Source: Clostridiales bacterium (GTDB lineage: Bacteria; Bacillota; Clostridia; Lutisporales; Lutisporaceae). Taken from it: DNA of 6,878 nucleotides. Position numbers and translations under genes: made by a program. Location: assembly GCA_012842725.1 (NCBI GenBank), contig DUSG01000072.1:1-6878 (forward strand), in the 5' to 3' direction. Under the pieces are notes generated by a model. The model was not told the origin of the DNA, made no database searches, and saw nothing but the letters and a program-made list of their open reading frames with translations. How positions within the stretch are numbered: position 1 is the stretch's first letter; the number at the start of each line of letters is the position of its first letter. Below are positions 6,511 to 6,878 of the stretch, piece after piece.

Positions 6511-6666
6511 GGCAGGTTTCCTGGCTTATGGTTCATCTTACTCTCCAGCCTTCTCGGTTTCCCAATGGCTATATTGGATTTCATCACCAATCACAGTAGC
6601 GGGGGCTGCAGCAGATTCTAACTGCTTTCCCTTTTAACCTGGGTATTTTTATCTTCCCAAGGCACC
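6511..6666 (-). ncRNA. Cobalamin (B12) riboswitch aptamer
   Basis: Read on the minus strand, this leader carries the conserved cobalamin aptamer blocks in order: GGTGCC (6666-6661), AAAAGGGAAAGC near 6635-6624, GCAGCCCCCGCTACTGTGA (6609-6591), GCCATTGGGAAA (6569-6558), GAGAAGG near 6555-6549, and the B12 box AAGCCAGGAAACCTGCC (6527-6511). A hairpin CCAAT/ATTGG (6577-6573 with 6566-6562) has loop ATAGCC, matching the conserved internal arm. The element binds adenosylcobalamin (or a related cobalamin) and controls the operon through the downstream terminator. Strand, position and gene content all agree. Confidence 0.97.
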
Positions 6667-6690
6667 AAAAAAACTTATTCTTTTTCTTCA

Positions 6691-6719
6691 ATTATAAATT
6701 TAATAGAGATACATGTCAA
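6691..6719 (-). promoter_or_regulatory. Consensus SigA (sigma-70-type) promoter of the B12 operon
   Basis: On the minus strand TTGACA (6719-6714) and TATAAT (6696-6691) are both exact consensus hexamers separated by exactly 17 nt. Transcription should start near 6684, about 18 nt before the aptamer. A promoter this strong fits a design in which the riboswitch, rather than initiation, sets expression. Confidence 0.93.
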
Positions 6720-6856
6720 CATAATCATACTTCAATAGCTATAAAACAATATCCTAAATCCATGTTTCAATTTCAATTCATTTTTTTATAAGAGCAGTAA
6801 CAATTTAGGAATCAAAAGATATTATGATAATAGAGGTGGATAACACCTATATAATT
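6720..6856. other. Divergent intergenic region between the B12 promoter and a rightward gene
   Basis: This is very AT-rich, non-coding sequence between two divergent transcription units. No open frame of note or RNA gene is visible. It contains a candidate weak promoter for the plus-strand gene, a short symmetric element TATTATGATAATA (6820-6832) and an inverted repeat AGGTG/CACCT (6834-6838 with 6844-6848). Together with the leader, the gene-free stretch runs from 6386 to 6870. Confidence 0.6.
6797..6831 (+). promoter_or_regulatory. Candidate promoter of the rightward gene
   Basis: GTAACA (6797-6802; 4 of 6 matches to TTGACA) lies 17 nt before TATTAT (6820-6825). An overlapping alternative -10 is GATAAT (6826-6831), without a good -35. 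The -35 is poor, so the promoter may depend on an activator or an alternative sigma factor, or lie elsewhere. Confidence 0.3.
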
Positions 6857-6864
6857 AGGAGGTG
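6857..6864 (+). promoter_or_regulatory. Strong ribosome binding site that decides a TTG start
   Basis: AGGAGGTG is a full match to the anti-Shine-Dalgarno sequence. An ATG at 6866 is only 3 nt from the AGGAGG core, too close, whereas TTG at 6871 is 8 nt away, the preferred spacing. Confidence 0.8.
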
Positions 6865-6870
6865 AATGGT

Positions 6871-6878
6871 TTGGGTAA
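6871..6878 (+). CDS. Start of a divergent gene (first two codons only)
   Basis: A TTG start codon followed by GGT and an incomplete AA- codon (Met-Gly-Lys or Asn) sits 8 nt after an excellent AGGAGG. Nothing can be said about the product. It is transcribed away from the B12 operon. The alternative ATG at 6866 is in a different frame and has unfavourable spacing. Confidence 0.6.

Noticed and set aside
1..6878. CRISPR arrays, insertion sequences, tRNA or rRNA genes
   Set aside because: No spaced direct repeats, transposase-like frames, terminal inverted repeats or recognisable tRNA/rRNA sequences were seen.

Overview
The window looks like chromosomal DNA of a low-GC Gram-positive anaerobe, most probably a member of the Clostridia. 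The signs are AT-rich coding sequence, strong purine-rich Shine-Dalgarno sites, GTG and TTG starts, a perfect SigA-type promoter, an intrinsic terminator and a cobalamin riboswitch in front of a cbi/cob operon. The species cannot be named from this sequence.

Almost everything is one leftward (minus-strand) operon for the late steps of adenosylcobalamin (B12) synthesis. In transcription order it holds: a consensus promoter (6719-6691), a cobalamin aptamer (6666-6511), an intrinsic terminator acting as attenuator (6456-6428), cobT, cobU, cobS, cobC, a cbiP/cobQ-type gene, cbiB, cobD, and the 5' part of a membrane transporter gene that runs off the left edge. Gaps between genes are 2, 4, -1, 47, -23, 3 and 29 nt, so translation is probably coupled along much of the message. 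At the far right a divergent plus-strand gene begins; only its ribosome binding site and first two codons are present.

The gene products fit together as follows. CbiP normally amidates the corrin ring to give cobyric acid. CobD makes aminopropanol phosphate from threonine phosphate, and CbiB attaches it. CobU activates adenosylcobinamide (phosphate) to its GDP form. CobT makes alpha-ribazole phosphate from a benzimidazole-type base, CobS joins the two halves, and CobC removes the phosphate. Binding of adenosylcobalamin to the riboswitch should favour the terminator and shut the operon down.

The main anomaly is the cbiP-type gene. It encodes 287 residues instead of roughly 480-510. The ATP-dependent synthetase domain runs directly into the extreme C-terminal helix of the family, so the whole glutamine amidotransferase domain is absent although the frame is intact. 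Several normally conserved positions in the remaining domain also look changed. Secondary points are a perfect 27-bp palindrome over the cobD stop codon just before the transporter gene, a five-codon micro-ORF with a strong Shine-Dalgarno between aptamer and terminator, and an uncharacterised transporter at the end of the operon.
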